In this document: piece by piece, positions 48,037 to 59,374 of the stretch | Position numbering within the stretch: position 1 is the first letter of the stretch | How the letters are laid out: the number at the start of each line of letters is the position of its first letter | Origin: Whitmania pigra | Lineage: Eukaryota > Annelida > Clitellata > Hirudinida > Haemopidae | Direction: 5' to 3' | NCBI GenBank assembly: GCA_021613335.1 | Contig: JAJTWR010000374.1 | Span: forward strand, 1,319,633-1,383,632 | Length of the DNA stretch: 64,000 bases | Notes under the pieces: generated by a model | What the model was told of the DNA's origin: nothing | The model's database searches: none | Seen by the model: only the letters and a program-made list of their open reading frames with translations | Position numbers and translations under genes: made by a program

Positions 48037-51000
48037 ATAATAATAATAATAATAATAGTTTATTTCTATGGCGCCTTATGCGTAGCGTCAGAGGCGCCTT
48101 GAGTCTTCAAGGAACTTTTTGAAGAGATGGGTCTTCAGCTGGCGCTTGAAGAGCTCGAGCGTGGGCTGAGACCGGATGATGGGGGGCAGGCTATTCCAGA
48201 CGGCGGGCGAGGCATGAGAGAAGCCTCGGTTGACGATGGATGATTTGTGAACAGGTTGGTGGAGATGAATTATAGAAGATGAGCGGAGGTGATCGGGGAT
48301 GTGACGGTGGCGAATGAGATGATGGAGATAAGGGGGGTTGAATGTAGTTAATGTGCGATAAGTGAGTAGAGATATTTTGTAGATGATGCGAAGATGGATG
48401 GGTAGCCAGTGCAGTTGTGTCAGGGCCTCTGAGCTGTTGAGATAGGGATTAAGAAGAACAAGTTTGGCTAACTTGTTTTGAATGCGCTGAAAGGAGAGGG
48501 TAAGAGAGGCTGGAGCGCCATACAGGAGGGAGTTGCAGTAGTCAAGGCGGGAGAGGACCAGGCTGCGGGCGAGAGCAGCAGTCGTGTCAACCGGAAGGAG
48601 TGGGCGGATGTGTCGTATAGCCCAGATGAGATGATTGCAAGATTTTGCTATAGAGGAGGCATGTTGTTTAAAGCTGAGATGGGAATCAAAAGTAACGCCG
48701 AGAAGTTTTAGGGTAGAAGAAGAAGGAAGAAGGGTGCCAGCGATAGTTATTGAAGATGGAGGGGATAGGTTTCTCAGTTGAAGAGGAGTGCCGATGAACA
48801 TTATTTCGGACTTTTGAGGGTTGAGTTGAAGGAAGTTTACGAGGTGCCAGTCGTTAATGGCGTCTGTGCACCTTCGCAGATTGTCTAATTGAGCAGAGAC
48901 GTTGTCGCTGGAGAGGACAGAGTAGAGACTCGTGTCATCCGCTTATTGGTGGAAGGACACGTCAAAATTTTTGACGATGTCAGACAGGGGTGAAGTGTAG
49001 GTTGTGAAAAGTAGGGGTCCCAGGACGGAGCCCTGGGGGACTCCAGCAAGGAGATCAACAGAAGAGGAAGTATGGCAGCCCAGCTTGACGTATTGGGATC
49101 TATTGGAGAGGTAAGATTGAAGCCAAGAAAGTGCGAGGCCTTCGATGCCGAAGTCGGAGCGGAGTCTGTCTAACTGTATGCTATGGTTGATGGTGTCGAA
49201 GGCTGCCGATAGGTCTAGACCGACCATAACGGCGCAGTTACGATTTCCACAAATGTGAGATATATTGTTGAAAATATGGGAAAGAGCGGTCTCTGTGGAG
49301 AAACCAGGTCTGTAGGCGGATTGGAATAGAGAGAAGTTAGAGGACTTAGTAATATGGGGACTGATTCTAGAAAGGGTGAGCCTTTCTAGTTGTTTTGATA
49401 TAGTAGAGAGGTTGGAGATTGGTCTGTAATTAGACGGGGAGCTAGGATCGAGGCCTGGCTTTTTTAACAAGGGGAGTACCTGCGCGCGCTTAAAGATGGA
49501 AGGGAAGACACCGGAGCTGAAGGAAATGTTAGCGAGTTTGGAGAGGGTTGGAGCTAGAATGGGAGAGTACTTTTTTAGGAGAGAGGTTGGGAAAGGATCT
49601 AGCGGGGAGGTTTTGTTGGGCAGAGCTCAAATGGCTTTCAAGACTTCTCTAGGCGAGACAGGAGGGAAAGTTGAAAGAGGCTTGCCAGTGAACTGCCTGG
49701 CTGAAAGGGATGAGATGGATGATGAAGAAAGTGTATTGGCGATTGACTGATGAATGTTGGCTATTTTTGAGATGAAAAATGCATTGAATGAGGTGACGAG
49801 AGACTGGCACTCAGCGTCGGAGTAGCGTTGACGAGGGTTGCTGTGCAATAGGCTATGAAGCGAACGCCACATGGAACATGGATTGGCGTTGGAGCTGAGT
49901 TCCTCCTTGATAGAAGATGCCCTGGAGTTGAGGATGGCCAGCCTGGCGGCGTCCTTTGCGGATTTGTACTCCTGCTTTGTAGCTGCTGTACGTTTGCGAA
50001 GATGTAGACGTTCCAAGCGTCGGCAGCGTTTCTTGGCTTCAATAGCTTCGTTGGAGAGCTGGTTGTTTGAGTACTGGCTTCTTGAAGGGGGCGTGTTCGT
50101 CGAGGATATGCTCTAGCTTTCTGTTGAGGAGAGTGGCGAACCCTTCGGCGTCGAGGTCGCATGAGTGGAGCTCTTCGGAGACTGAGTGGAGGACCCTCTC
50201 GAAGGTATCCCAGTCAATGCTGTTGAGTCGGCGACGGTGAATGACACGGACCGAGGGTTGGGGTTTCTCCACTGAGATATTGGACGATATGAGATGATGA
50301 TCGGAATACGTCACATCAATTATGTTTATATTGGAGAGTAGGTTGTGAGATGTTGACGTGATGAGAAGATCGAGTGCCAGGTGCGTTGAAGTCGCCGCAG
50401 ATGACGAAGGGGATGTCATGTGATGAGATGAAGTCGATATGTTTTTCGAAAGCGGCTAGGAATGAGAGAGTGACGGGCCCGGGAGGGCGATAGATGGATG
50501 AGATTATGAATGATGATTTGCGGGTGTTGAATTTGAGGTTGAAAACTTCGAATTCAGCAGAACCCCACTCTATTTTCGTGGGTTTGAGGTCCTGGCGGTG
50601 GATGACAGCAATGCCGCCCCCTCTTTTGCCGTTGGAGGGGCCGCGATGTTGGTGGATTGTGGTGAAGCCGTCTGGGGCAAGGATGTTAGTGATGCAAGTG
50701 GGAGCGTCTGAAGCTATCCACATCTCTGTTAGGGCAAGGATGTCCAGAGCCCCATCGCATAGGCTGTCTTGAATGAGAGCGGCCTTGTTTACGGCTGAGT
50801 GCGCATTTAATAGGCCCAGTTTCAACAAGGCGCGGCGCTTGGAGACCTTCTTGCGACTAAGCTCGTTGTAAACTTGCGAGCGAGACTGGCGTGGATTCCA
50901 GATATTGTGAGAGAATAAAGTTTTCCTCACCTCTCTCGCAATTTTGAGGCCATCCTTTGGAGGGAGGAGCGAAAACAAGTCTTCGCTGGTGTACCGGATA

Positions 51001-51269
51001 ACGGCCATGTAGATGCGGTCAACAATAACAAGACGAGTGATAATCCAGGAAGAAATCAAAACACGCGACGTAACTCGCCGACGCTAGATATTTGCCCCTT
51101 TTATTTACCTCGAAAAAAGTAAGTTGTTCGCCGAAAGACAAGCTAAGGGCAGGGGGCACGAGCAACAGATAAAGACAATTCGAAGAATTGGCTTTAAATC
51201 GAGTTTTAATTGCATAAACGCGAGAGCTTAAACAAAAACAACCGCACTTATCACCCGCAGAACATTATA
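48037..51269 (-). mobile_element. L2/CR1-like LINE, nearly full length
   Basis: Minus-strand LINE ending in a (TTA/ATT)n tail at 48037-48056 preceded by a GGCGCCATAG hairpin-like 3' end. The left duplicate has the empty site TTTGCAAGCAACTTT (12690-12705), so it inserted after the duplication. It contains an APE-type endonuclease and reverse transcriptase. No separate ORF1 is seen, only a 5' leader at 51060-51269. Confidence 0.92.
48088..51059 (-). pseudogene. LINE ORF2 (endonuclease-reverse transcriptase), few lesions
   Basis: In order on the minus strand: an APE endonuclease (50316-51059; LALTEMWI, SSIYRPPG and ICGDFNAPG), a linker (49627-50419, with a frame change near 50330 and another break near 50030), RT fingers and palm (48943-49470; NYRPISNLSTISKQLER, DLSAAFDTINH, GVPQGSVLGPLL), and thumb and C-terminal part (48088-48801; KLLGVTFDSHLSF, SRLDYCNSLLYG). 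The Tyr of the catalytic YADD is a TAA stop at 48944, so this copy cannot make a full enzyme. Confidence 0.9.
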
Positions 51270-51808
51270 AGCAACTTTCGTCTGGTAATCCTGGTAATTA
51301 CTAAGCTGTAACATTAATTGAATCTTTTCTAATCACTAACGAATTGGTAAAAGTTGCTCTTCAATATGACCAAAAATAAAAGAAATACGATCACTTCATA
51401 GAAAAACGAAAACCCCGACAATCGAAGAAGAAACGGCAAAAATGAACAGATGAGCGAATGATTGAATTTCTCGAAGCTCAGTCAACAACAATTACGAGAT
51501 GTCTGCATGCGAATCCAAACTTGCAAAACGTGAAAAAGAACCAGCTGACACTATATCTTCGTGGAGTGAGTTCCAGATTTTTATATATCTGTACTATTTA
51601 ATTTAATTCGCTTGACTTCAACAAACAAATTTAATTTGATGACCTTCATCATTCATGACCTGAGGTCTTCTTCCAAGTACTATTTATTTGTGACAAAGTC
51701 AGTAAACAACAGAAACAAGATCAGGTTCGCGATAAAGATGTAGGCTATAATTATTTTTTATTAATTCTGCAGTTAGTCCATTTTTAAAATTACTTTAACA
51801 AAACTCAT
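51270..51808. other. Spacer, partner of 12700-13236
   Basis: Continuation of the duplicated spacer after the LINE. It is the 3' flank of gene 7, with no gene. Confidence 0.5.
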
Positions 51809-53271
51809 TCAGCATTCCGAGTAATTAAGGGCGAAAACTTGAATTTCACAAAAGCTCATATATCCATCTGGTATGCCTGGGTGGACGACGACAAATCTGG
51901 CAGTAGGAAGTGTCAGAGAACATTCGATGCTGATCCATTCTGCAGACACAAGGGGTCCATTATAATAACCACACGACAGGTAATAATCTGTTATCGGTTG
52001 TTTGAGAGGCCAAGATTCATTTGTCACTCCAATCGTCAGGTTTCTCAATCTATCCACTGAATAAAAATTTTAATATTTAACTACTCAGCATGTAAAGAAA
52101 ATTTTGAATGTGAAGTCAATATTATTTAAGCATTATGTGTTATGGACGATGCATAGATGAACCTAATTATTTAACTATTGGTCATTTTGTATATTTATCA
52201 TACGCGTTCTTTTTCTAATCAACATCTTTAATGGTATTTAACATTCATAAAAGCTTCAACATAATAATAATTTTATGAAGGTAAAAAACTGTCTAAAGCC
52301 AGGCAATCGATAATAAGACATGATTATGAGTATAACCCGATTAAATGTTTTTATTTGAACACATTTCTTTTAAATTAAAATCACTTACCCACTGTTGAAG
52401 GCGTAGCCAAACGTGCCAATATCCTAACACTACTGACCTTTGCAGTAAATTTAAGTTTAACCATAAACCAACTGGTTACTCCAATTTTATCATTTGTATG
52501 ACAACATTCAAACTGGTAAGGATCGGTTCCATTCAGTCCATCAACAGCTAGCCAAGAATAAAGTGGTTGATTGTCCAACAAATAAGTTGAACTCTGACAT
52601 GTAGGTCTCCCAAGAGCCAGATTAGTTCCATTAGAAACTTAATTATAATAGGAAAATTTTCCCAAACAAAAAAATGTAAAATATATATTCTATAATTTCT
52701 AAAGTTGATTGATACTAATAATGTTGCCCAGTTTCTGTAGTTACTACAGTTTTGTAAAACATAATCTTTTGTAAGAATCTTGAATTTTAGTTTGTTTTTA
52801 TTGTCATTTCAGAATCATCTAATCTCATTGAACTAATAATAAAGACAACGTCTTACTATTTAGAAGACAAGAGTCTTTGCTTCGAATCTTCTGAAAATGT
52901 TATTTGAAAATTAATCGACATTATTAAGTACTCGACAAACAACCGACCTCAAATAGTTTGCATCCTGTTCTTTCAATAATTTGATAAGGAAGCGTTCGAA
53001 ACATGTGACATTCCTTATTCGGCAACTGGTTGAAACTGACGCATTTCTCATTCGTTTGGCACAGAAATGCACACATTACCTCCATCGAGATAACTGAACA
53101 ATCAACATCTTTGAAGAAATTGGTCAAAGAAAGAACGATGTAAGGGTTGTCTAAGGGACATGCAGGCTTGCTGTTGCAACTCAAGATTGGACGGAACGTG
53201 TCTAATTGGCCACAACTCGAATATATCCCAAGAACAACAGCACTTTCAATGAATAATTGTGAAACAATCAT
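51809..53271 (-). CDS. PAN-FTP secreted lectin-like gene 7
   Basis: Exons 52948-53271, 52857-52890 (microexon KIRSKDSCLLN), 52389-52637 and 51809-52056 give 855 nt, 284 aa in frame. The leader is MIVSQLFIESAVVLGIYS. The PAN domain shares NPYIVLSL with gene 3. The last exon has some unique changes (YYLSCGYYNG, IECSLTLPTARF, ALNYSEC). Intron 1 resembles the leftover intron at 27740-28000 rather than gene 3. TTTTCTTGCAG lies just before the ATG. Secreted and disulfide-rich by prediction; no fucose-binding signature seen. Confidence 0.85.
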
Positions 53272-54189
53272 GATGTTCTGCAAGAAAATGTCTATTGTTT
53301 AGAATTGTTTCACAGGCCTCTAGAACATAGTTTTGTAACTCTAAAAGTATAATTTAATAAAACAAATTCATTACAAGCTTAATTCATTATTATACAATCA
53401 ATTTTAAATTAAAATTATAATTTTAAAATTACATTCAAAATTTGTGTAGGATGCTTGCACCTTAATGCTCTACCTTTAGATATCTTAAGGCTCTAAATAT
53501 TCTCTAAAATAATAAAAGTATGCAATTAGTGATGCAAGACGTTTTTCGAGAATGAAGAAGCGCCTCAGAAATAGGAGTAAACAAAGAATTGCATTTTTAA
53601 ATAACCCGTCAACAAATGACCCTTCCTAAGAACTTATGAAAAATGATAAATTACTGTATTGTCTTATGAAATTTTATGAGTGTTCCATATTGATTATTAA
53701 AAAATAATAGAAACGTTGTCTTTTTTTCTAATGTTTATATCCATCGATGTAGTCATGGAAACGTGACAACAATGCTGAAGTTGTGAAGCAAACATACGCA
53801 ATGAATGCTCCTAAAATGATCTTATAATGTAAAATATAATAGATGTTCTGCACTTGGTATCAAGAAGAACAAATTTTCTAAAAACTTCTGAAAGTGTTTT
53901 TTTTTTTTGGTTTTTTTTTACTAATATATTTAAAATTGAAATGCAATCAATATAATATATATAAAGTTCAGACTTAATATCGTTGAGGTAATCAATAATA
54001 TTATAGAAAAATGCACATTTGTTCTCAAAATGTTTCTTTTGTGTTTTTCTTTGTGCTGCATGTGGAACATTTATCTTGTCGTAGTCGAAGGAAATAACCA
54101 CGAGTTCTGGAAATAACGAAGGGAATTCCCTAATTGTGCATTGAACAAGACCGTGAACTATTTTGTAGCAGAGGCATAGGTTGATAAGC
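53272..54189. other. Spacer upstream of gene 7
   Basis: AT-rich. Collinear with 14690-15350 up to about 53960, and the duplication ends there. No gene recognised. Confidence 0.45.
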
Positions 54190-54840
54190 AGTGATGCCGT
54201 CATCATTTTTTGTTGTACTTGACTATATGTACTTAAGTCCTTTCACGATTGTATACTTAGTACTTGTACTTTAAATACATTTTCGATGTACTTATTAGTA
54301 AGTACATTTTAATTACGGCCAAGTACTTTAAAATTCTCTTTTTTAAAAATATAAGTGCTAATGAATTGATTTCTAATCTTTGGCGTTTCTTTTACTATGT
54401 GCCTGTCTCTGTTTTATTTTATTCTCTTTGTATTGTCGATTGTTCTCATTTGTTGGAAGATGGCCGAACTATTTTGAACGTTCCGAAATGGGCTCTGGCA
54501 AGTGATGGGACTTTCAAGCGAATGTATCGAATGTTATCATTTCGCGTTGGAGAGTTGACAAATTGATGAAGACCGAGGTTGTTGAAGAACTCAAACATTT
54601 AATGCTGTCTGTAGCATATTGTTCAGCAGCCAGATCGAATCCTCCGCTCAGATAGTAACCAATAAAGCGGTGGTTTTGAGAGCCAATTCTTGAGTCTACA
54701 CAAATGATTTCAGTAATGGGAATAATCCGGAGGTACTTGGGCCTGATGATACGTAATGTTTTAATGCTGATGATATGTAATGTTTTTGATGATCAAAAAA
54801 ACTGAACTCTCTTTGGACATTAAGGTCAATAATAATTATT
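54190..54840. other. Possible hAT left end and unidentified open frame
   Basis: CAGTGATGCC near 54190 followed by repeated AAGTACTT/GTACTTAAGT motifs resembles a hAT end; no matching right end was found. A 100-codon plus-strand frame at 54264-54566 (includes PKWALASDGTFKRMYRMLSF) has no recognised domain. Confidence 0.3.
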
Positions 54841-54858
54841 GTTAAAATTACTTAGAAA

Positions 54859-55210
54859 CAGTGGCGCAACCAGCGAAAAATGCTGGGGGGGGGGGCTCCA
54901 GTTTAGAAAAGGGACGAAAGCCCGACGCAGTCGAAACATTTTTGAAACTGTTTAAATCAAAACTACCAATTATAATTAATAAAGAATTAAAGATAGAACA
55001 GATTAGTATTATTATGAGTTTAACTATCTTCTGTCTGCAGTCTTATTTTGTATCTTTAATAATTTATTAATGAGTTTGACTGTCTCAAAGTTTCAAACCA
55101 GTTAAATCCCCTTACCCCCCACCAAAAAAAACTCATCGGATTTGGAAAAATTGCAGGGTCTCTCCTATTAGGCCTGGGGGGCCCCCAGCCCCTCCCTAGT
55201 TGCGCCACTG
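54859..55210. mobile_element. hAT MITE with CAGTGGCGCAAC ends
   Basis: 352 bp with inverted ends CAGTGGCGCAACCAG and CTAGTTGCGCCACTG, flanked by CTTAGAAA (54851-54858) and CTTAGAAC (55211-55218), an 8-bp duplication with one change. Poly-G and poly-C runs lie next to the ends. The interior frame (54861-55070) is not recognised. Confidence 0.88.
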
Positions 55211-55608
55211 CTTAGAACGTTAGAGTATCTAGTACAGATGCTTTGTACCTGGTTCATACACAAGGTTTCCTGAGATTGCCATCAATTAATGTATCAGATA
55301 TCAAGATGAATTTAAAGTTTAATTTTATTTTAAATAACTTGTTTTGAGGCAATGTTTGCTTAATTTTCGGTAATGGTTAACAAAATCATTTGAACAACTT
55401 CATAAATATACTTATTAAGCAACATCTACAAAAATCATTAGGATAGTTAAACAAAGTTTAATGAATTAAGCATAGTCAAATAGTCTTTAAAATTTAAATT
55501 ACACATTTAAGAATTCATTTAAAATTTCTGGAAACAAGATAATATAACATAGCAACAATAAAATGTAGTGTTGTCAAAGCAGCATTGTTTATCATTAACA
55601 TCAGATTT
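55211..55608. other. Spacer downstream of gene 8
   Basis: AT-rich and similar to 26460-26940 (3' flank of the FTP-PAN fragment). No gene. Confidence 0.4.
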
Positions 55609-55728
55609 TTAGATGCCAGCATACACCGATGTCCAAAAGGTCCATTTCGAAGAGCCTTGGAGATCTGATAATGCATACCCATTTATGTGCTTGTTAATTT
55701 GGCAAAACATTTCTCGACGATTGTAGTT

Positions 55729-55771
55729 GAAAGAATCACCATTATAGTAGCTACAATAAATAGAACATTGA
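55729..55771. repeat. 43-bp target-site duplication, left copy
   Basis: Runs from GAAAGAATCACCATTATAG to AGAACATTGA. The identical 43 bp lie at 59921-59963 on the other side of the retrotransposon. Both are PAN-exon sequence of gene 8. Exact edges are blurred by shared GAA and A bases. Confidence 0.92.
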
Positions 55772-56035
55772 ACTTAGAAACTCCTACCGCGGAGCTAACC
55801 GACAGGGAATCATCAGAGGAGTGCCCCCGTCATCAAACGTTTCGGCCCAAACTCCTGACGTTCTCGAGGGTGGGCCACACACCCGTTGATCAGGCGGGTG
55901 TCCCTGTCGGTGAAAACCCTACCTATCCGACTTCATCGCAACGCACCGCACGTTATATGATGATCGATGAAATTCACGACGACCTTTGCGCATCGATCTC
56001 ATATAATGCAAACTGAGCGTTATAATTTCTTTGAA
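55771..56035 (-). repeat. Terminal direct repeat of the REL LINE, 3' side
   Basis: 265 bp, starting AACTTAGAAACTCC and ending TTTCTTTGAA on the plus strand. Contains the arms CCGACAGGGA (55799-55808) and TCCCTGTCGG (55901-55910) and a hairpin between TTATATGATGATCGAT (55953-55968) and ATCGATCTCATATAA (55992-56006). Confidence 0.95.
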
Positions 56036-56167
56036 GCGGCCGCCGACACTTAGAAATATACGCTCACCGGACGCGCGCATATATTGCCTCAAACGCTCAA
56101 TCGCGTTTTTACGTCATTTGCGAATGCGCGCGTCAACAACTCAACAACCAAACCGCGATTTCTATTC

Positions 56168-59100
56168 TTAGCAACGCTTACGACCTCTCATCTCCCAAAT
56201 CCAACACGATGCTGCCTCTGCAGCCTCCGACATTTTTATCATAGCCCTAGTTCTTTCCCGGCTCGATAAACCTATTTTAGTGAGGAACGTGTAGGCTGAC
56301 TTACCAACCAAACCTCTCGCCCCAACTTCAATGGGCATTAGCGTTACTCGAAACCCGCTGACCTCTAGATCTTTCGCTAGCTCAGAGTATTTCTCTTCTT
56401 TCAGCACATTACTTGCTTCAATCCTATCTTCCCACGGGACGGTCAACTCTATCAAAATGAGAGCGCCTGACGACGACGAAGCGAGAACAACATCCGGCCT
56501 CCTGCCGCTATCCCTAAGCAGCTGGGGATATTGTCTCAAACCTTCCAGGTCGGCTGCGACAGTCCAATCATTAGCTTCTGCAATAATGTCTCTCTTCGGA
56601 GGGAGTCTATTTTTCTTACAGTGTAGTGAAAAGCCCTCTCGCAGGAAGTATACCTTCCGCTGTAATGCAATCTTGCGAGAATTTGCTTTAGCTACCGCCG
56701 TTTTGGTAGCTTCTACCACTTCCTTTAGGACCTTATTGTGTCGCCAAGTGTACCGACCATTGTCGAGGGCATATGCGCAACTTGAGAGCACATGATGAAG
56801 TGTCTCGAAGCCGCCGCAGAGCTCACATTTGCAGTCTTCCGTTAAACCCCATCTTCGCAAATTGTCCTTAGAGGGAAGTTGGTCATAAATCGATCTTATC
56901 AGAAAGGCCAGACGATATGGAGACATTCTCCATATCTCGTTCCAACCGATGGAACGCTGAACCACGTCTTCCCACGCGGTCCATCGACCCTGCTGTGCCT
57001 GCTGCACTGCCTTAATGACTCGATCTTTTTCTAAATCTCTCCTCCTCTCCTGAATAATAAGCCTTGCCCTAATCGCAGGGCAAGACTCAGACCATTTTGC
57101 GAAGTGGTTCCACCCAACAGCCTGACGACCCGATTGAATAGGACCTCGCATTTCTTCGAACGTCAGTTCCGCGACTGACTTATCGATTTCATCCTGTGCT
57201 GAGAACTTCCTTTTAGTTCTTAACAGTGGTCTAACTTCGCGGATCCTGATGTCCGCAGAGTTATTCAACATCCACTGCGTCCTTATTTTAGAGACCTCAT
57301 ACTCTTCCACCAGGGAACGAAGAGGTAACCTTAATTTTGAGCTCTTACTGTAGAGGGCAACAGATGACATCCCTGGAGGTAGCCCAAGCCACGATCTGAT
57401 GTATCTGCTAACTTTCCTCTCTAATCCTTCGACTGTGGGCAAACCGATCTCATAGATCGTCAATGGCCACAGCAACCTTGGTAGAAGCACAAACTGGAAC
57501 AACCACACCTTAAACCTTCCCTGCAATGGTGCCTCTCCGATTGCCTTCAAACCCACAACAGCCTGTTCGACAGTGCAACTCTCTTGGCTCCTATCGTTCA
57601 GCGAATCATTAAACACTCTGCCTAGGCTCTTAACCGGTTCCTCGGAAACTGTAGGAACCCGTTGACCCGCTACAACAAACGAGATGTCGCTGCAGACTTT
57701 CCCTTTAACAAGGGCAAGACTTCTCGACTTCGCAGGTTTAAAAGCCATTCGACACCACCCAAGAAGGCCATTGAACTTGTTCAAAGTGTTCTGAACTGCC
57801 GGTCTTCTATTCATTACTAGGGTGGTGTCATCCATAAACGCTTTCACCGAAGGCATATAGAGACCCTTACCTAAATGCGCCTCTGGAACATTAGACCCGG
57901 CTGCGTTGAGCAGAAGTTGCATCGCCAGTACAAAAAGGGAAGGTGATATTGCACACCCCATTGCAATACCCACCTCCAGAGGAACCCACTTAGTCGTGTA
58001 CGTCTTGGTGGAGAACCTCATCATAAACCCGTCAAAATACGTCTGAATAATTTGAATTACGTGACGCGGCACATGGTGAATCTCCAACGTTTTCCATATG
58101 AGTTGGTGTGGCACCGACCCGTATGCATTCGCCAAGTCGAGCCACACAACGTACAAACTCAGGCGGCGCCTCTTGGCTCTTTGAATAGCCTCCCAAATCA
58201 TGGAGGAGTGCTCTATGCAACCAGGCACGCCTGGAACACCTCCCTTCTGAATCGATGTATCAACGTACTTATTGGTCAAAACATACTCAGTGAGTCTCGA
58301 TGCAATCACAGAGAAAAATATCTTCCCTTCTACATTCAACAGCGAAATAGGTCTGAATTGATTTAGGCGAATGGAGTCCCGTTCCTTTGGTATATAGACG
58401 CCTTCTGCGACTCTCCACTCATCATCTACAATGCCTGACTGCCAAGCCCTTTCGATGAGGGAGTGCAGCAAATACAGCACCTTAGGGCATCTTTTATACA
58501 AAAGGTAGGGAATTCCATTGGGACCCGGCGCCGAACGGTTCCTAGCTTTCCTAACAACACGCCTCACGTCCTCAATCGACGGAGATGTCAAGCTAAAAAC
58601 ACTGGTAGGGAGAGGCACCACTGGGATGTCTTGTCTCGCAGGAAGGGGAATGTGACGAAGAGAATCACGATACGTATTAGTAAGGTGCTCTTCCAGTTCG
58701 TCTTTACCTACACAAAGCTCACCAGACTTCGGAGGGTCGAGTAACGCTCTCCCATATCTATAAGGATCACTGAAAAACTTCCTATGAGCTCTACTCCTCT
58801 CATAGTTCTTTTGCCAAACACACTCGGCACGGCGAAGGTTTCTCACACGTTCCTTCAACTCTTCCCATACAACTGAAATACTTGCTTTCTCATCCTCCTT
58901 GGCACTCTTCCACCGACGACGGAGTGCCTTCTTCTCGCATTTCAGCCACTCAAGCTCACGTTGCCGTCGAGATTTTTGCGGTTGTACAGGTCGTTTCTCA
59001 GCAACGACCCCGAACCTCTCCAAACACTTACCATATATGCAGTCAGTAAAGGACTTCATGGAAGCGTCTCTTTTCATTACTTTCTTGAGATCGCTTTTGA

Positions 59101-59374
59101 GAACGACATCCAATCCGTCCCAACCACTCCTATCATTACCTCGAGGGAACTTGATTCTAGCTCGTGGAGGGTCTTCCGTGAGGCAGGAAACTCGAACATA
59201 CACGGAACTGTGGTGAGATTCCGGTCCGGTATCGTTCGACGTTTTACCTGAAGGCTCAGTCGCATCAGAACGCTGTTTCTCTACCTCCCCTTCGCATTTC
59301 AGCTTTGTCTGGTGAATCTTAAGTCCCTTCTCGGTCTGAAACACACGACCACATCTACATCTGCTTACTGGCAC
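56168..59374 (-). CDS. Reverse transcriptase with restriction-like endonuclease (R2/NeSL type)
   Basis: Open frame of 1068 codons. Residues 6-27 form a CCHC zinc finger (C6, C8, H21, C27). The RT spans about 260-560, with NQFRPISLLNVEGK near 338-351, catalytic D413 in WLDLANAYGS, and FMDD at 513-516, unusual because most LINEs have YADD or FADD. A CCHC knuckle (C850, C853, H860, C866) precedes a PD-(D/E)XK-like endonuclease with RRPDVV (958-963) and ILIELTVPWE (973-982). The C-terminal KMSEAAEAASCWIW is typical of this LINE group. The frame is open upstream to a TGA, with an ATG 13 codons before it at 59506, so the true start is unsure; the annotated first codon is GTG. This could be a very recent, near-active copy. 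Confidence 0.9.
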   Translation of the reverse strand: MPVSRCRCGRVFQTEKGLKIHQTKLKCEGEVEKQRSDATEPSGKTSNDTGPESHHSSVYVRVSCLTEDPPRARIKFPRGNDRSGWDGLDVVLKSDLKKVMKRDASMKSFTDCIYGKCLERFGVVAEKRPVQPQKSRRQRELEWLKCEKKALRRRWKSAKEDEKASISVVWEELKERVRNLRRAECVWQKNYERSRAHRKFFSDPYRYGRALLDPPKSGELCVGKDELEEHLTNTYRDSLRHIPLPARQDIPVVPLPTSVFSLTSPSIEDVRRVVRKARNRSAPGPNGIPYLLYKRCPKVLYLLHSLIERAWQSGIVDDEWRVAEGVYIPKERDSIRLNQFRPISLLNVEGKIFFSVIASRLTEYVLTNKYVDTSIQKGGVPGVPGCIEHSSMIWEAIQRAKRRRLSLYVVWLDLANAYGSVPHQLIWKTLEIHHVPRHVIQIIQTYFDGFMMRFSTKTYTTKWVPLEVGIAMGCAISPSLFVLAMQLLLNAAGSNVPEAHLGKGLYMPSVKAFMDDTTLVMNRRPAVQNTLNKFNGLLGWCRMAFKPAKSRSLALVKGKVCSDISFVVAGQRVPTVSEEPVKSLGRVFNDSLNDRSQESCTVEQAVVGLKAIGEAPLQGRFKVWLFQFVLLPRLLWPLTIYEIGLPTVEGLERKVSRYIRSWLGLPPGMSSVALYSKSSKLRLPLRSLVEEYEVSKIRTQWMLNNSADIRIREVRPLLRTKRKFSAQDEIDKSVAELTFEEMRGPIQSGRQAVGWNHFAKWSESCPAIRARLIIQERRRDLEKDRVIKAVQQAQQGRWTAWEDVVQRSIGWNEIWRMSPYRLAFLIRSIYDQLPSKDNLRRWGLTEDCKCELCGGFETLHHVLSSCAYALDNGRYTWRHNKVLKEVVEATKTAVAKANSRKIALQRKVYFLREGFSLHCKKNRLPPKRDIIAEANDWTVAADLEGLRQYPQLLRDSGRRPDVVLASSSSGALILIELTVPWEDRIEASNVLKEEKYSELAKDLEVSGFRVTLMPIEVGARGLVGKSAYTFLTKIGLSSRERTRAMIKMSEAAEAASCWIWEMRGRKRC

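Larger units (their letters stand above)
32680..53960. repeat. Right copy of the large segmental duplication (genes 5-7)
   Basis: Collinear with 0.4-15.3 kb. Unique events in this copy: the LTR array with nested hATs (33122-38181), a deletion joining the Helitron leader to the hAT end (38948/38949), a shorter pogo-like element, and an L2/CR1-like LINE (48037-51269). The SINE at 4489 is absent. Confidence 0.9.

Noticed and set aside
55771..56035. Hammerhead ribozyme in the terminal repeat
   Set aside because: CTGATGA and GAAA strings occur on the minus strand but not in an order and spacing that form the hammerhead core.
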